DNA of 64,000 nucleotides from Micromonospora parva (GCF_000718515.1 NZ_JNZS01000002.1:62001-126000), one strand, 5' to 3'; counted from the stretch's first letter, positions 1 through 10,689 are shown. Translations and numbers: made by a program. Notes: generated by a model from the sequence alone, not told the origin.

Positions 1-396
1 GATGCAGGTGGTCCGGTACCGCCGGGCCTGATCGGTCTCGTCGGCCAGCGCCGGGTTGGCCAGCAGCACCTGGAGCCGCTCGGTCAACTCCGGTGCGAGG
101 GTGCCCCGGGAGGTCACCCCGTCGCCGGCGCAGTCGACGCACTGCCACGCGCCGTTGCGCTCGACGCTCAGGGTGCGCATCGGCCCGTCCTCACCGAGGC
201 GTTGAAGCAGGCTGACCTGGCCGGCGGCGACAGTGGTGGGGATCTCCAGCTGCGATCCGCCACCCGCCGTGCCCGTCGTCTGCTCCACCGAGCTGTTCGG
301 CTTGTCCCGGTCGAAGAGCGAGCACCCGGTCAGGGCGCTGGCGAGTGCGACGGCGAGCAGGGGTCCGAGCAGACGAGGGCGGGCGCGGTGTTGCAC
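1..396 (-). CDS. Putative lipoprotein, C-terminus outside window
   Basis: Secreted, lipid-anchored protein of unknown function; the 3' end lies beyond the window. A GTG start at 396 gives a basic n-region (QHRARPR), a hydrophobic stretch and a lipobox ALTGC with Cys25. A linker rich in T/G follows, then a C-terminal domain with a CVDC motif and a GTLAPELTERLQVLLANPAL segment. That domain resembles the lipoprotein at 60106-60636 (GRLSPADLGSLTALAADPRL, then a T..C motif), so the two are probably paralogues. It lies 88 bp downstream of glpD on the same strand and has a 6-4-6 dyad in its upstream region. Function not recognised. Confidence 0.75.
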   Translation of the reverse strand, partial: MQHRARPRLLGPLLAVALASALTGCSLFDRDKPNSSVEQTTGTAGGGSQLEIPTTVAAGQVSLLQRLGEDGPMRTLSVERNGAWQCVDCAGDGVTSRGTLAPELTERLQVLLANPALADETDQARRYRTTCI

Positions 397-457
397 GCGC
401 GGAAACCTACCCCACCGTAGGTAGCGTTCGAAACCACCATCCGGGTCGGTATCGATA

Positions 458-473
458 GTTACCCATTGGTAAC
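458..473 (-). promoter_or_regulatory. Dyad upstream of the lipoprotein gene
   Basis: GTTACC-CATT-GGTAAC is a perfect 6-4-6 inverted repeat in the 88-bp gap between glpD and the lipoprotein start, about 60 bp before its GTG. It could be an operator or a small hairpin. No partner regulator is adjacent. Confidence 0.3.
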
Positions 474-484
474 GTCGCAATTCG

Positions 485-2314
485 TCATCGAGCGGACTGT
501 CGCAGCTCCGCCTGACCGTCACCACCCCGGTCGGCCGCGTAACCCCGGACGTCCGGAGCGCCCAACCGGGCGGCGTCCGCCGCCGCGTCGTCCGGCATCA
601 ACTGGGACTGCCGCTCCGCCTCCACCCGGGCGCGGTAGTGCTCGACCTCGCGGGCCCGGGTGGCCGCATCCCAACCGAGCACCGCCCCCATCAACTCGGC
701 GGCGTGCTCCGCCGACTCCAACCCCCGGTGGCTGGTCTCGAACGAGATCCGGGTCCGTCGGGTCAGCACGTCCTCCAGGTGCAGCGCACCCTCGGCCCGC
801 GCCGCGTAGGCGACCTCGGCCGCCAGATACTCCGGAGCACCGGCCAGCGGGGACGCCAGCAGTGGATCGGCGTCCACCAGCGCCAGCAGGTCCAGGGTGA
901 GGGTGCCGTACCGCTCCAGCAGGTGCTCCACCACGCCCACCGGCACGCCGTGCCGGCGGGCCAGGTCGGCCCGGTCCCGCCACATCGCCGGGTAGCCGTC
1001 GGCGCCGAGCAGCGGCAGGTCGGCGGTGCGCGACGCGCGGGCCCCACCGAGGCGGCGAGCGGCCCGGTCGACCACGTCCGACGCCATCACCCGGTACGTC
1101 GTGTACTTGCCGCCCGCGACCAGCAACAGCCCGAGCATCGGCTCGAAGACCGCGTGCTCACGGGAGAGCTTCGAGGTCGAGTCGGCCTCGCCGGCCAGCA
1201 GCGGCCGCAGCCCGGCGTACACCCCCTCGATGTCGGCGGTGGTCAGCGGCCGGTCCAGCACCGTGTTGACCTGCTGGAGGAGGTAGTCGATGTCCCGGGC
1301 CGAGGCGGCCGGGTGGGAGCGGTCCAGCCGCCAGTCGGTGTCCGTGGTGCCGATGATCCAGTGCCCGCCCCACGGGATGACGAAGAGCACCGAACTCGCC
1401 GTCCGCAGAATGAGCCCCGTCTCGCCGGTGATCGCCGAGCGGGGCACCACCAGGTGCACCCCCTTGGAGGCGCGCACCCGGACCCCGGGCCGCAGGCCCA
1501 CGTCGTTGAGCATCCGGGACATGTCGTCGCTCCACACACCGGTGGCGGCGATGACGGTGCGAGCCTGCACCTCGAACTCCGCGTCCGGTGAACCGGGCGG
1601 GGCCTCCAGGTCCCGGACCCGGACGCCGGTCACCTCGCGCGCCTGCCGGATCAGCCCGACGGCGCGGGCACTGCTCACCACGGTGGCGCCCAGGCTGGCC
1701 GCGGTGCGGGCCAGGGTGACCACCAGCCGGGCGTCGTCGACCTGCCCGTCGTAGTAGCGGATGGCCCCGGCCAGCGCGTCGGCCCGCAGACTCGGGAAGA
1801 TCCGCCGGGCACCCTCCCGGGTCAGGTGACGGTGCAGCGGCATACCCCGGCCACCGCCGAAGACCCCCGCGAAGGCGTCGTACGCGGCCACGCCCGCGCC
1901 GTAGTACGAACGGCGGAAGACCCGGGCCGGCAGGTCCCGCAGGCCCCGCCCCGCCGGCAGCGGCACCATGATCGGCACCGGGCGGACCAGGTGCGGCGCG
2001 AGCCGGGTGGCCAGCAGGCCGCGCTCGGTGAGCGCCTCGTGGACCAGGTGGAACTCCAACTGCTCCAGGTAACGCAGGCCACCGTGGATGAGTTTGCTGG
2101 ACCGGCTGGAGGTGCCCGCCGCAAGGTCACGCGCCTCGACCAGCGCCACCTTCAGGCCCCGGGACGCCGCGTCCAGCGCGGCACCGGCACCGGTCACCCC
2201 ACCGCCGATGACCAGCACATCGAAGCGCTCGGCACGTAGTCGACGCAGGTCGGACGCACGGCGGACCGGTGAGAGCTGACCGGCGACGGATCGGGAGATA
2301 TTGGGGTCGCGCAC
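485..2314 (-). CDS. glpD: FAD-dependent glycerol-3-phosphate dehydrogenase
   Basis: Oxidises sn-glycerol 3-phosphate to dihydroxyacetone phosphate at the inner face of the membrane, passing electrons to the quinone pool (known for the GlpD family). Seen here: an N-terminal dinucleotide-binding motif DVLVIGGGVTGAGAALDAA, then GTSSRSSKLIHGGLRYLEQ, which is the classic GlpD FAD signature. A WIIGTTDTDW segment and a C-terminal DAO_C-like helical domain follow. The length of about 609 aa is normal for the actinobacterial form. The GTG at 2314 (RDPNISRS) is chosen because family-like sequence begins there and ggtgg precedes it; an in-frame ATG at 2350 is possible. No glpF or glpK is adjacent. Confidence 0.93.
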   Translation of the reverse strand: MRDPNISRSVAGQLSPVRRASDLRRLRAERFDVLVIGGGVTGAGAALDAASRGLKVALVEARDLAAGTSSRSSKLIHGGLRYLEQLEFHLVHEALTERGLLATRLAPHLVRPVPIMVPLPAGRGLRDLPARVFRRSYYGAGVAAYDAFAGVFGGGRGMPLHRHLTREGARRIFPSLRADALAGAIRYYDGQVDDARLVVTLARTAASLGATVVSSARAVGLIRQAREVTGVRVRDLEAPPGSPDAEFEVQARTVIAATGVWSDDMSRMLNDVGLRPGVRVRASKGVHLVVPRSAITGETGLILRTASSVLFVIPWGGHWIIGTTDTDWRLDRSHPAASARDIDYLLQQVNTVLDRPLTTADIEGVYAGLRPLLAGEADSTSKLSREHAVFEPMLGLLLVAGGKYTTYRVMASDVVDRAARRLGGARASRTADLPLLGADGYPAMWRDRADLARRHGVPVGVVEHLLERYGTLTLDLLALVDADPLLASPLAGAPEYLAAEVAYAARAEGALHLEDVLTRRTRISFETSHRGLESAEHAAELMGAVLGWDAATRAREVEHYRARVEAERQSQLMPDDAAADAARLGAPDVRGYAADRGGDGQAELRQSAR

Positions 2315-2405
2315 CCGTCCACCGTAACCGCCGGGCCGACGTGTCGACATTTCGCCGCCCGCGCCGCACGGCCCCAAATGCCCATTTCGCGACCCTCGCC
2401 CGTCG

Positions 2406-2456
2406 GAGATCTTGGACAGTTTCCGTTAGCCGCTAACGGAAACCGTCCAAGATCTC
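2406..2456. repeat. Long palindrome, family A copy 1
   Basis: Two 25-bp arms (2406-2430 and 2432-2456) flank a single central base and differ by one mismatch. The core ATCTTGGACAGTTTCCGTT is shared with the element at 59937-59989. It sits in the divergent gap between glpD and the subtilisin gene, 61 bp before the latter's ATG. Function unknown; it could be a mobile palindromic element or a regulatory cruciform. Confidence 0.85.
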
Positions 2457-2516
2457 GACGATTCTTCGAGGCGGCACTCGGTCCGGAACCGTTCACCGTG
2501 GTCGTAAGGTTCTCGG

Positions 2517-5027
2517 ATGCACGGTCAACCCGGGTACCCCGCAGTCAGCTCTCGAACGTCCCCATGGCCGGTGGTCGCGGCAGTGCTGGTCGGCTGCTGG
2601 ACGGTAGCGGTCACCGTGGGCACCCAGACCGGTGGCTGGCTCACCGACCAGGTGCTGCTGGGCTTCGGACGGGACCGGTTCGGCTGGCTCTGGCCGGTGC
2701 TCGGCCTGGCCACAGTGGCGCTGCTCGGCACGCCCGCCCTGCTGCTTGCCGTTGCACCCCGGTCGGCGGCGGTCCGGGCCACCGGGCGGGTCTGGCTGCT
2801 CGGCGCACTCGCTCTCGGCGTACTCACGCTGCTGCGGGTCGTGCCACCGGTGCACCACGAGGCGTACCTCGCCGCGCTGACCGGCGTCGCGTTGCTCGGT
2901 GCACTCGCCGTCCGCTGGGCGGCGCGCCGGTGGGCGTACCCCGGGCTGGTTGGCCCGGTCGGCGGCCCGGCACCCACCGGGAACGGCGACGCTACCCGGC
3001 CCGAGACGGCCGGGAACGCGGAGCCGGTCGCACCCCAGCGACGCCCGCGCCGGCCCGGCCCGGTGCCGCTGCTCGCGGTCGCCGCCGGGTTGGCGCTGCT
3101 GCTGCCGTGGGCGTGGTTGGGTGCGCTCGGTGGCCTCCTGGAGACCGCGCTCGCGCTGCTGGCGGCCGCCGCGCTGGGAGTGCTCGCCGCGACCCTGCTG
3201 GATGCCCCCTTCTGGTCCGTGTTCGCGGTTGGTCGACCGCCCCGGCCGGCTCGACTGGTGCTGGTCGGCGGCCTGGTCGCCGGGGTGGCGTTGCTGCTGC
3301 TCGCGGCCGGGGCCGGCCAGTCCGGCGGACAGCTCCCCGGGCTGCTGACAGTGCCGCCGGTGGGGTTCGCGCTGGCCGCGCTCTGGGCGGCGACCTGGCG
3401 GTCCGGCGCCAATCCGGCCGAGGCCAGGCGGGCGGGTCGGGCGGCGACCGGCTGGCTCGTGGGCCTGGCCGCGCTCGGCCCGCTGGCCTTCACCGACCCG
3501 GAAGAGATCACCCTTTTGCTGGTCGGCACCCGGGACATCCCGTTCTGGGTGGCGGCCGCGGCCGGCGTCGGGCTCGCCGTCGCGGTGGTGGTCGCCATCG
3601 GGTACGCGGTGCTGCTCGCCCGGCCGACGGCACGCACCCCGAACCGGCGGGTCGCCGCGGTGGCGGCGGTGGTGCTGCTGGTGGCGTTCGGGGTGGTCGA
3701 CCTCGGCCCCGGCCAGCCGGGCCTGTACGGCGAGCGGCTGTTCGTGGTGCTGCGCGCCCAGGCCGACCTGAGCGATCTTCCGGCCGGCGCGCCGGGTCAG
3801 GCCGGGCGGGACGCCCGCGCGGCGGAGGTCTACCGGCGGCTCGTGACGACCGCCGAACGCAGCCAGGGCGACCTGCTGCGGGAGGTGAACCGGCTGCGCC
3901 TCGACCCGGTGTCGTACTACCTGGTCAACGCGGTGGAGGTGGACGGCGGCCCGGCGGTGCGGGCCTGGCTGGCCGGCCGGCCGGAGGTCGCGCGGGTGCT
4001 GGTCAGCCAGCGTCTACGCCCGCTGCCGGCCCCGGCCGGGCAGAGCCGGGGCGACGTGCCCAGACCCACCGCCCCGGAGTGGAACATCCGCCAGATCGGT
4101 GCCGACCGGGTCTGGTCCCAGCTCGGGGTCACCGGCACGGGCATCGTGGTGGGCAGCTCCGACTCGGGGGTGGACGGCAGCCATCCCGCGCTGAGCGCCG
4201 GGTTCCGTGGTGGAGACGACTCCTGGTACGACCCGTGGGACGACACCCGGAGCCCGACCGACCAGGGCGGGCACGGCACCCACACGGTGGGCAGCGCGGT
4301 CGGGCGGGACGGCATCGGCGTGGCACCGGACGCGAAATGGGTGGGCTGCGTCAACCTGGACCGCAACCTCGGCAACCCCGCGCACTACCTGGACTGCCTC
4401 CAGTTCATGTTGGCGCCGTTCCCGGCAGGTGGCGACCCGTTCACCGACGGCCGTCCGGAGCGCGCCCCGCAGGTGCTGACCAACTCGTGGGGCTGCCCGC
4501 CTATTGAGGGCTGCGACCAGCGGGTCCTGCGGCCGGCCACCGCCGCCCTGGACGCAGCCGGGATCTTCGTGGTCGCCGCGGCCGGCAACACCGGCCCCTG
4601 GTGCGCCTCGATCGACGACCCGCCCGCCCCGTACCCGGACGTGCTGACCGTCGGCGCGGTGGACGCCCAGCGGCGGGTGGCGGAGTTCTCTTCGCGCGGG
4701 CCGGTGCCGGGCGGCTCGGGCAAGCCGGACGTGCTGGCACCGGGGGTGGGCGTGGTGTCGGCCATGCCGGGCGGCACATACGCCGCACTGGACGGCACGT
4801 CGATGGCCACCCCGCAGGTGGCCGGGGTGGTGGCGTTGATGTGGTCGGCGAACCCGGCGCTGGTCGGCGACGTGGACCGGACCCGGCAGATCCTCCGGGA
4901 CACCGCCACGGCGGCGACGCCCACCTACCGCTCCGACAGCCCCTCCGACGCCTGCGGTGGGCCGTCGAACGTGACCGGCGCCGGCCAGGTCGACGCGTAC
5001 GCCGCCGTGCGCGCCGCCCGGCGGTAG
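2517..5027 (+). CDS. Membrane-anchored S8 (subtilisin) serine peptidase
   Basis: 836-aa protein whose N-terminal ~400 residues are a hydrophobic multi-span membrane region, with a charged Pro/Arg loop near residues 155-185. A short prodomain-like segment is followed by a subtilase domain. The catalytic triad is visible: Asp549 (SSDSGVDGSHP), His586 (GGHGTHTVGS) and Ser762 (DGTSMATPQVAG), with oxyanion-hole Asn691 (AAAGNTGPW). Paired cysteines in the catalytic domain (GCPPIEGC; CVNLDR) fit an extracytoplasmic location. Subtilases are usually secreted, so fusion to a large membrane module is uncommon and suggests processing of envelope or membrane proteins; substrates are unknown. Transcribed alone, divergent from glpD. 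Confidence 0.9.
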   Translation: MHGQPGYPAVSSRTSPWPVVAAVLVGCWTVAVTVGTQTGGWLTDQVLLGFGRDRFGWLWPVLGLATVALLGTPALLLAVAPRSAAVRATGRVWLLGALALGVLTLLRVVPPVHHEAYLAALTGVALLGALAVRWAARRWAYPGLVGPVGGPAPTGNGDATRPETAGNAEPVAPQRRPRRPGPVPLLAVAAGLALLLPWAWLGALGGLLETALALLAAAALGVLAATLLDAPFWSVFAVGRPPRPARLVLVGGLVAGVALLLLAAGAGQSGGQLPGLLTVPPVGFALAALWAATWRSGANPAEARRAGRAATGWLVGLAALGPLAFTDPEEITLLLVGTRDIPFWVAAAAGVGLAVAVVVAIGYAVLLARPTARTPNRRVAAVAAVVLLVAFGVVDLGPGQPGLYGERLFVVLRAQADLSDLPAGAPGQAGRDARAAEVYRRLVTTAERSQGDLLREVNRLRLDPVSYYLVNAVEVDGGPAVRAWLAGRPEVARVLVSQRLRPLPAPAGQSRGDVPRPTAPEWNIRQIGADRVWSQLGVTGTGIVVGSSDSGVDGSHPALSAGFRGGDDSWYDPWDDTRSPTDQGGHGTHTVGSAVGRDGIGVAPDAKWVGCVNLDRNLGNPAHYLDCLQFMLAPFPAGGDPFTDGRPERAPQVLTNSWGCPPIEGCDQRVLRPATAALDAAGIFVVAAAGNTGPWCASIDDPPAPYPDVLTVGAVDAQRRVAEFSSRGPVPGGSGKPDVLAPGVGVVSAMPGGTYAALDGTSMATPQVAGVVALMWSANPALVGDVDRTRQILRDTATAATPTYRSDSPSDACGGPSNVTGAGQVDAYAAVRAARR

Positions 5028-5070
5028 TAGGGGGTGCGACCCGACAGCCGGTGATCTAGGGTCGGCGACC

Positions 5071-6006
5071 ATGGACGCCGAGATCACCGTCACCGAGCTG
5101 ACCGCCGACCTGGCCCCCACCGTGGTACGGCTCTGCCAGCAGGCGCTCGACCTGCCCGAGGACGCCGCCGAGGCGGCTTCCATCGTGGACGTGCTCTGGC
5201 CGCGGGCCTCCGCCGACCGGCCGGTGGTCGGGCTCGGCGCGTACCGGGGCGCGGACCTGGTGGGGGTGCTGATCTGCTCGGTGTCGTCGGCCGAGCCGGG
5301 GATCGGGCACGTGGACCTGGTCGCGGTTCACAGTGATCAGCGGCGTCGGGGTGTCGGCCGGGCCCTGCTCCAGCGGGCCGAGCGGGTGCTCGCCGAGCGG
5401 GGGGTGACCGAGGTGCTGCTGGCCGGGAATCCGCCGTACTACGCGTGGCCGGGCATCGACGTCCGCTACACGCCGGCGGTCTGCGCCGCCCTCGCGCTCG
5501 GCTACCAGCAGGACCGGACCGCCTGGAACATGACAGCGGACCTGTCGTACGACGGGTCGCCGGCACTGCGGTCCACCGAGGCTGCCCAGCGGCGGCTGGC
5601 CGACCAGGGCGTCACCGTACGGCGGGCGGAGCCGGCGGACCTGCCGGCGTTGACGGCGTTCGCCAGATCCACCTTCGGCGGTACCTGGGACGGTGAGTTG
5701 GCCGGGTCGGTGGGGCGCGCGGACGCCGGTTGCCACCTGGCGGAGCGGGACGGCGAGCTGCTCGGCTTCGCGGCGTACGGGTCGTCGCGGCCGAGTTGGT
5801 TCGGGCCGATGGGCACCGCGCCGGCCGCCGAGGGGTCGGGCATCGGTGGGGTGCTGTTGCGGCGTTGCCTGCGCGACCTGCGGGCGGCGGGGCTGGACCG
5901 GGCACAGATTGGCTGGGTGGGGCCCGTGCCGTTCTATTCGGGCAGCGCGGGCGCACGGATCGAGCGGGTCTTCTTCCTGTACCGGCGAGCCCTACCAACC
6001 ACCTAA
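5071..6006 (+). CDS. Tandem-GNAT N-acetyltransferase
   Basis: 311-aa protein with two GCN5-related N-acetyltransferase folds. The first (about residues 1-165) carries an acetyl-CoA-binding motif A, HSDQRRRGVGRALLQRAER. The second (about 185-311) is more degenerate (GTAPAAEGSGIGGVLLRRCLR). Tandem GNATs typically keep one active half and use the other for substrate binding or dimer-like packing. The substrate cannot be inferred. It begins 43 bp after the subtilase gene, possibly co-transcribed; no strong Shine-Dalgarno is visible. Confidence 0.85.
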   Translation: MDAEITVTELTADLAPTVVRLCQQALDLPEDAAEAASIVDVLWPRASADRPVVGLGAYRGADLVGVLICSVSSAEPGIGHVDLVAVHSDQRRRGVGRALLQRAERVLAERGVTEVLLAGNPPYYAWPGIDVRYTPAVCAALALGYQQDRTAWNMTADLSYDGSPALRSTEAAQRRLADQGVTVRRAEPADLPALTAFARSTFGGTWDGELAGSVGRADAGCHLAERDGELLGFAAYGSSRPSWFGPMGTAPAAEGSGIGGVLLRRCLRDLRAAGLDRAQIGWVGPVPFYSGSAGARIERVFFLYRRALPTT

Positions 6007-6058
6007 CCGGGGCAAACAGGACGTAGATCCTTTCGCCCGCGTCGGCCATCGACGCCCC

Positions 6059-6073
6059 CTACCGTTTCGGTAG
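6059..6073 (+). promoter_or_regulatory. Hairpin abutting the ribosome binding site
   Basis: CTACCG-TTT-CGGTAG forms a 6-bp stem with a 3-nt loop. It is followed immediately by the strong AGGAGG of the 82-aa gene. It could modulate access to the RBS or stabilise the 5' end of the mRNA. Confidence 0.35.
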
Positions 6074-6084
6074 AGGAGGCAGCC

Positions 6085-6333
6085 ATGACCACGGATGACA
6101 ACCAGACCGAGGACGGCCCGCCGATCACCTGGAAGCCGGTGGGTGAACTCCCCGGTCAACTGCCGTTCGACCGGCTCGACTACGGCGACGCCGAGCAACT
6201 GGCCGAGATGACCACCGACGGTGAGCCGTCGATGGCCGAGGAACCTCAGGAGATGGTGGACGCGCCGATCCAACTGCTTCCGCCGTACAGCAGGGCACAG
6301 AAACGGCGCAACCAGCGCCCCCTACCGACCTGA
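6085..6333 (+). CDS. Small acidic hypothetical protein (82 aa)
   Basis: Unrecognised 82-aa soluble protein, acidic in its first 65 residues (TTDDNQTEDG, DYGDAEQLAEM) with a basic tail (RAQKRRNQRP). No membrane segment or signal peptide is seen. The start is well supported by GAGGAGG seven bases before ATG. Its monocistronic position, strong RBS and a terminator hairpin after the stop suggest a real, well-translated gene. Function unknown. Confidence 0.7.
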   Translation: MTTDDNQTEDGPPITWKPVGELPGQLPFDRLDYGDAEQLAEMTTDGEPSMAEEPQEMVDAPIQLLPPYSRAQKRRNQRPLPT

Positions 6334-6336
6334 CGA

Positions 6337-6374
6337 CGAACGGGGCGGACCGCGTCAGCGGCCCGCCCCGTTCG
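6337..6374. terminator. Bidirectional terminator hairpin
   Basis: Perfect 12-bp arms CGAACGGGGCGG / CCGCCCCGTTCG lie between the convergent stops of the 82-aa gene and groEL. No U-run follows, as is usual for actinobacterial terminators. Confidence 0.7.
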
Positions 6375-6391
6375 GTGTGTCGGAACTGGAC

Positions 6392-8245
<1,854 letters not shown>

Positions 8246-8272
8246 TTAGCACTCTCCCATGCCGAGTGCAAG
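8246..8272 (-). promoter_or_regulatory. CIRCE operator 2 (imperfect)
   Basis: TTAGCACTC-N9-GAGTGCAAG has a consensus left arm and a right arm with two changes. It starts 8 bp beyond operator 1. Paired CIRCE sites on one groEL promoter would tighten HrcA repression. Confidence 0.85.
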
Positions 8273-8286
8273 CACGATGCCGCCGC

Positions 8287-9429
8287 TCAGCCGAGTTCCG
8301 CAGCCAGTACGGCGGTGTTCACCGGCGCCTCATGGGCCCGCTGCTCGGCGTACGTCACCAGCAGACCGATGAGTTGGGCCAGGTGAGCGGGCAGGGCCAG
8401 CACGGCGGTGATCCCGATCACGACCACCGCGCCGACCGCGGTGCCCGCCGAGGCGAACGGATCCGTGCCGAGCGGGGAGGTGCCCACCCCTTCCAGCACA
8501 CCGGGGATCACCGTGCCGACGATCACCGCCGCGGCCACCAGGGCGACCCGACCGAGCAGCAGGCCCAGCCGATCATGGAACATCCGGAACGATCGACCGA
8601 TCGGGTTGTGCCGCTCGAAGAGATAGACCGGGCCGGCCATGCTCAGCGCGAGGGCCAGGTAGATGCCCGGCAGCAGACAGAAGCAGAGGCCCACGCCGAT
8701 CAGCAGCCCGATCAGCAGGGTCCAACCCCACAGCCCGAGGGCCCGGCGCAGGCCGTAGCGCAGTGCCGACTCCAGGCTGACCGGCTGACCGGCCGCCTGC
8801 TTGGTGATCACCCAGGTGCCGGCGGCCCATCCGACGGCCTGCACCAACCCGACCAGCAGGCTGCCGCCGACCAGCAGGACCAGAAGGTTCAGCAGCTCGG
8901 CGGCGAAGTTGTCAGGAAGCGCCGGGTTCGGACTCGACTCGGCCTGGGCGGCCCACTGCGCCGACGGGTCCAGCCCGAGCGAGATCACCGAGAGCACCGC
9001 CGCCGGCAGCACCTGGGTGAGCAGCACGATCGGCACCAACTGCCGCCAGCCCCGGCGCAACGCTGCGCCACATCTGTCGAACCAACCGCCGAGGCCGGCG
9101 CCGGGCGGCGTGACCAGTGCGTCGTTCGGGTCGAACCCGTAACCCGGCGGGTACCAGCCGGCCGGCGGCCCCGGATACCACGGCTGCCCGCCGTAGGGGC
9201 CCGACCCGGGCGGGTAGCCCCCGGTGGGCGGGAACGTCCAACCCTGCTGAGGCGCACCGGCGCCCCAGGACCCGGTTACGGGATCCCAGCCGGGCGGCGG
9301 GCCGGCCGGGGGCAGGCCCGGGCCCCAGCCGGGCGGCGGACCGGAGTGGCCGGGGCTGCCGGCGGGCGAGGACGGGTCCGGCTCCCCGGACCCGGCGGAC
9401 GACGTGGGCGGGGGCGGCTGGTCGGTCAT
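8287..9429 (-). CDS. Proline-rich integral membrane protein
   Basis: 380-aa protein. Residues 1-105 are a low-complexity Pro/Gly/Trp cytoplasmic arm (repeated PPPGW, YPPG). The rest is an integral membrane domain with about six hydrophobic spans, e.g. LVPIVLLTQVLPAAVLSVI and LLIGLLIGVGLCFCLLPGIY. The layout resembles the glycerophosphoryl diester phosphodiesterase membrane domain / DUF7847-type proteins of actinobacteria. No catalytic residues are recognised, so a role in membrane organisation is only a guess. The stop lies 15 bp from the second CIRCE repeat; transcription runs toward groEL. Confidence 0.75.
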   Translation of the reverse strand: MTDQPPPPTSSAGSGEPDPSSPAGSPGHSGPPPGWGPGLPPAGPPPGWDPVTGSWGAGAPQQGWTFPPTGGYPPGSGPYGGQPWYPGPPAGWYPPGYGFDPNDALVTPPGAGLGGWFDRCGAALRRGWRQLVPIVLLTQVLPAAVLSVISLGLDPSAQWAAQAESSPNPALPDNFAAELLNLLVLLVGGSLLVGLVQAVGWAAGTWVITKQAAGQPVSLESALRYGLRRALGLWGWTLLIGLLIGVGLCFCLLPGIYLALALSMAGPVYLFERHNPIGRSFRMFHDRLGLLLGRVALVAAAVIVGTVIPGVLEGVGTSPLGTDPFASAGTAVGAVVVIGITAVLALPAHLAQLIGLLVTYAEQRAHEAPVNTAVLAAELG

Positions 9430-9524
9430 GAACGCTCCTCGGCATCGGCTGGAACGGTCACGATCTTCCCGGCTGGGTGCCCCTGCCGCAGCCCCGACTC
9501 ACCGGGGCCGATCAGTCCGAAAGC

Positions 9525-9728
9525 TCAGCCGGTGACGCGTACGTGCTCGGCCTGCGGACCCTTCTGGCCCTGGGCGATCTCGAACTCGACCCGCTGACCG
9601 TCGTCCAGCGCCTTGTAACCGTCCATCTCGATAGCGGAGAAGTGGACGAACACGTCCTGACCGCCGTCGACGGCAATGAAGCCGTAGCCCTTTTCGGCGT
9701 TGAACCACTTCACGGTGCCCTGTGCCAC
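9525..9728 (-). CDS. cspA: Cold-shock protein, CspA family
   Basis: 67-aa single OB-fold nucleic-acid-binding protein that acts as an RNA chaperone. Both RNA-binding motifs are intact: RNP1-like KGYGFI and RNP2-like VFVHF, after the canonical N-terminus [19 protein letters not shown] start at 9728 is preceded by AAGGGA. The ~240-bp gap to the divergent acetyltransferase gene leaves room for the long 5' UTR typical of csp genes; no specific thermosensor could be identified by eye. Confidence 0.96.
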   Translation of the reverse strand: MAQGTVKWFNAEKGYGFIAVDGGQDVFVHFSAIEMDGYKALDDGQRVEFEIAQGQKGPQAEHVRVTG

Positions 9729-9969
9729 GGTGCACTTCCCTTACTCGCGCGGCCTTGCCTGACCCGGCGCACGGCGCAGCCGGGCGCCCCGACCACCGAC
9801 TCAGCGATCGATGACCGCCATTGAGTGAGGTGACCGAAATCGCACGCTACACGAGGAGTGACGGCCGCGCACGGCCACAAATCGGACACACTCCGGGGCC
9901 GCGCCGAGGTGACGGCGAGCGGGCACAGCTCACGAGAAGGCGGCCATCCCCTGTGGTAGGCATGCGGAC

Positions 9970-10500
9970 ATGACCACCGACATGGGCTCGCCGGCGGTGC
10001 GGCTCGCGGAGATCCGCCGGGTCCGGCCGGAGGACGCCGCCCGGATGCGGGCGCTGCGCCTGGAGATGCTGGCCGACGCGCCGTTGGCCTTCCTGGAGAC
10101 CCTGGCGGACGCGGCGGCCCGGCCACACAACGAGTACGCCGCCCGGGTCGCGTACACCTCAGCCGGTTCCAGCAACGCGCAGTTCATCGCCGACCCCGGT
10201 GGCCGGCTGGTCGGGCACGCCGGCGGCACCACCGCCCCGAACGAACCCGGCGTAACCGTGATCTACGCCGTCTACGTCACGCCGACCTGGCGCGGCAGCG
10301 GGCTGCTCGGCGAGCTGATCGACGGGGTGGCCGCCTGGTCGCGTGCCTGTGGCCGACCGGAGCTGCTGCTGGAGGTGGTGGTCGGCAACGACCGCGCCTA
10401 CCGGGCCTACCAGCGCCTGGGCTTCCAGGACACCGGGGTACGCGTCCCGCACCCCACCATCCCAGCCCTCACCGAACTGCACATGCGCCGCCCCGCCTAG
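9970..10500 (+). CDS. GNAT family N-acetyltransferase
   Basis: 176-aa single-domain GNAT. Motif A is present as YVTPTWRGSGLLGELIDG, followed by the motif B region NDRAYRAYQRLGFQDTG that ends the fold. Substrate unknown. The first in-frame ATG (MTTDMGSP) follows a weak RBS (GGTAGG); a second Met at residue 5 is possible. Divergent from cspA and convergent with paaN. Confidence 0.88.
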   Translation: MTTDMGSPAVRLAEIRRVRPEDAARMRALRLEMLADAPLAFLETLADAAARPHNEYAARVAYTSAGSSNAQFIADPGGRLVGHAGGTTAPNEPGVTVIYAVYVTPTWRGSGLLGELIDGVAAWSRACGRPELLLEVVVGNDRAYRAYQRLGFQDTGVRVPHPTIPALTELHMRRPA

Positions 10501-10560
10501 ACCCGCACAGCCACCACACCCCGCTCCCCCGCCGCCCCGGTCGCGCAGCATGCCGGAGCA

Positions 10561-10640
10561 CCATGATCGTGCTCGATCTGCGATGTAGTGGTAACCATTC
10601 GCCGGAAGGCCACCAGATCCTGGATCGAGCACGATCATGG
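10561..10640. repeat. 80-bp palindromic element with nested stems
   Basis: Perfect 18-bp terminal inverted arms (10561-10578 and 10623-10640) enclose further complementary pairs: GATCTG/CAGATC at 10575/10614 and GTGG/CCAC at 10588/10610. It lies between the convergent stops of the GNAT gene and paaN. It looks like a discrete mobile or REP-like palindrome rather than a plain terminator. Confidence 0.8.
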
Positions 10641-10689
10641 ATAGAAAGAGGCCCCGGCCGGACACGTCAGCGACAACCGTGCCCACGTC

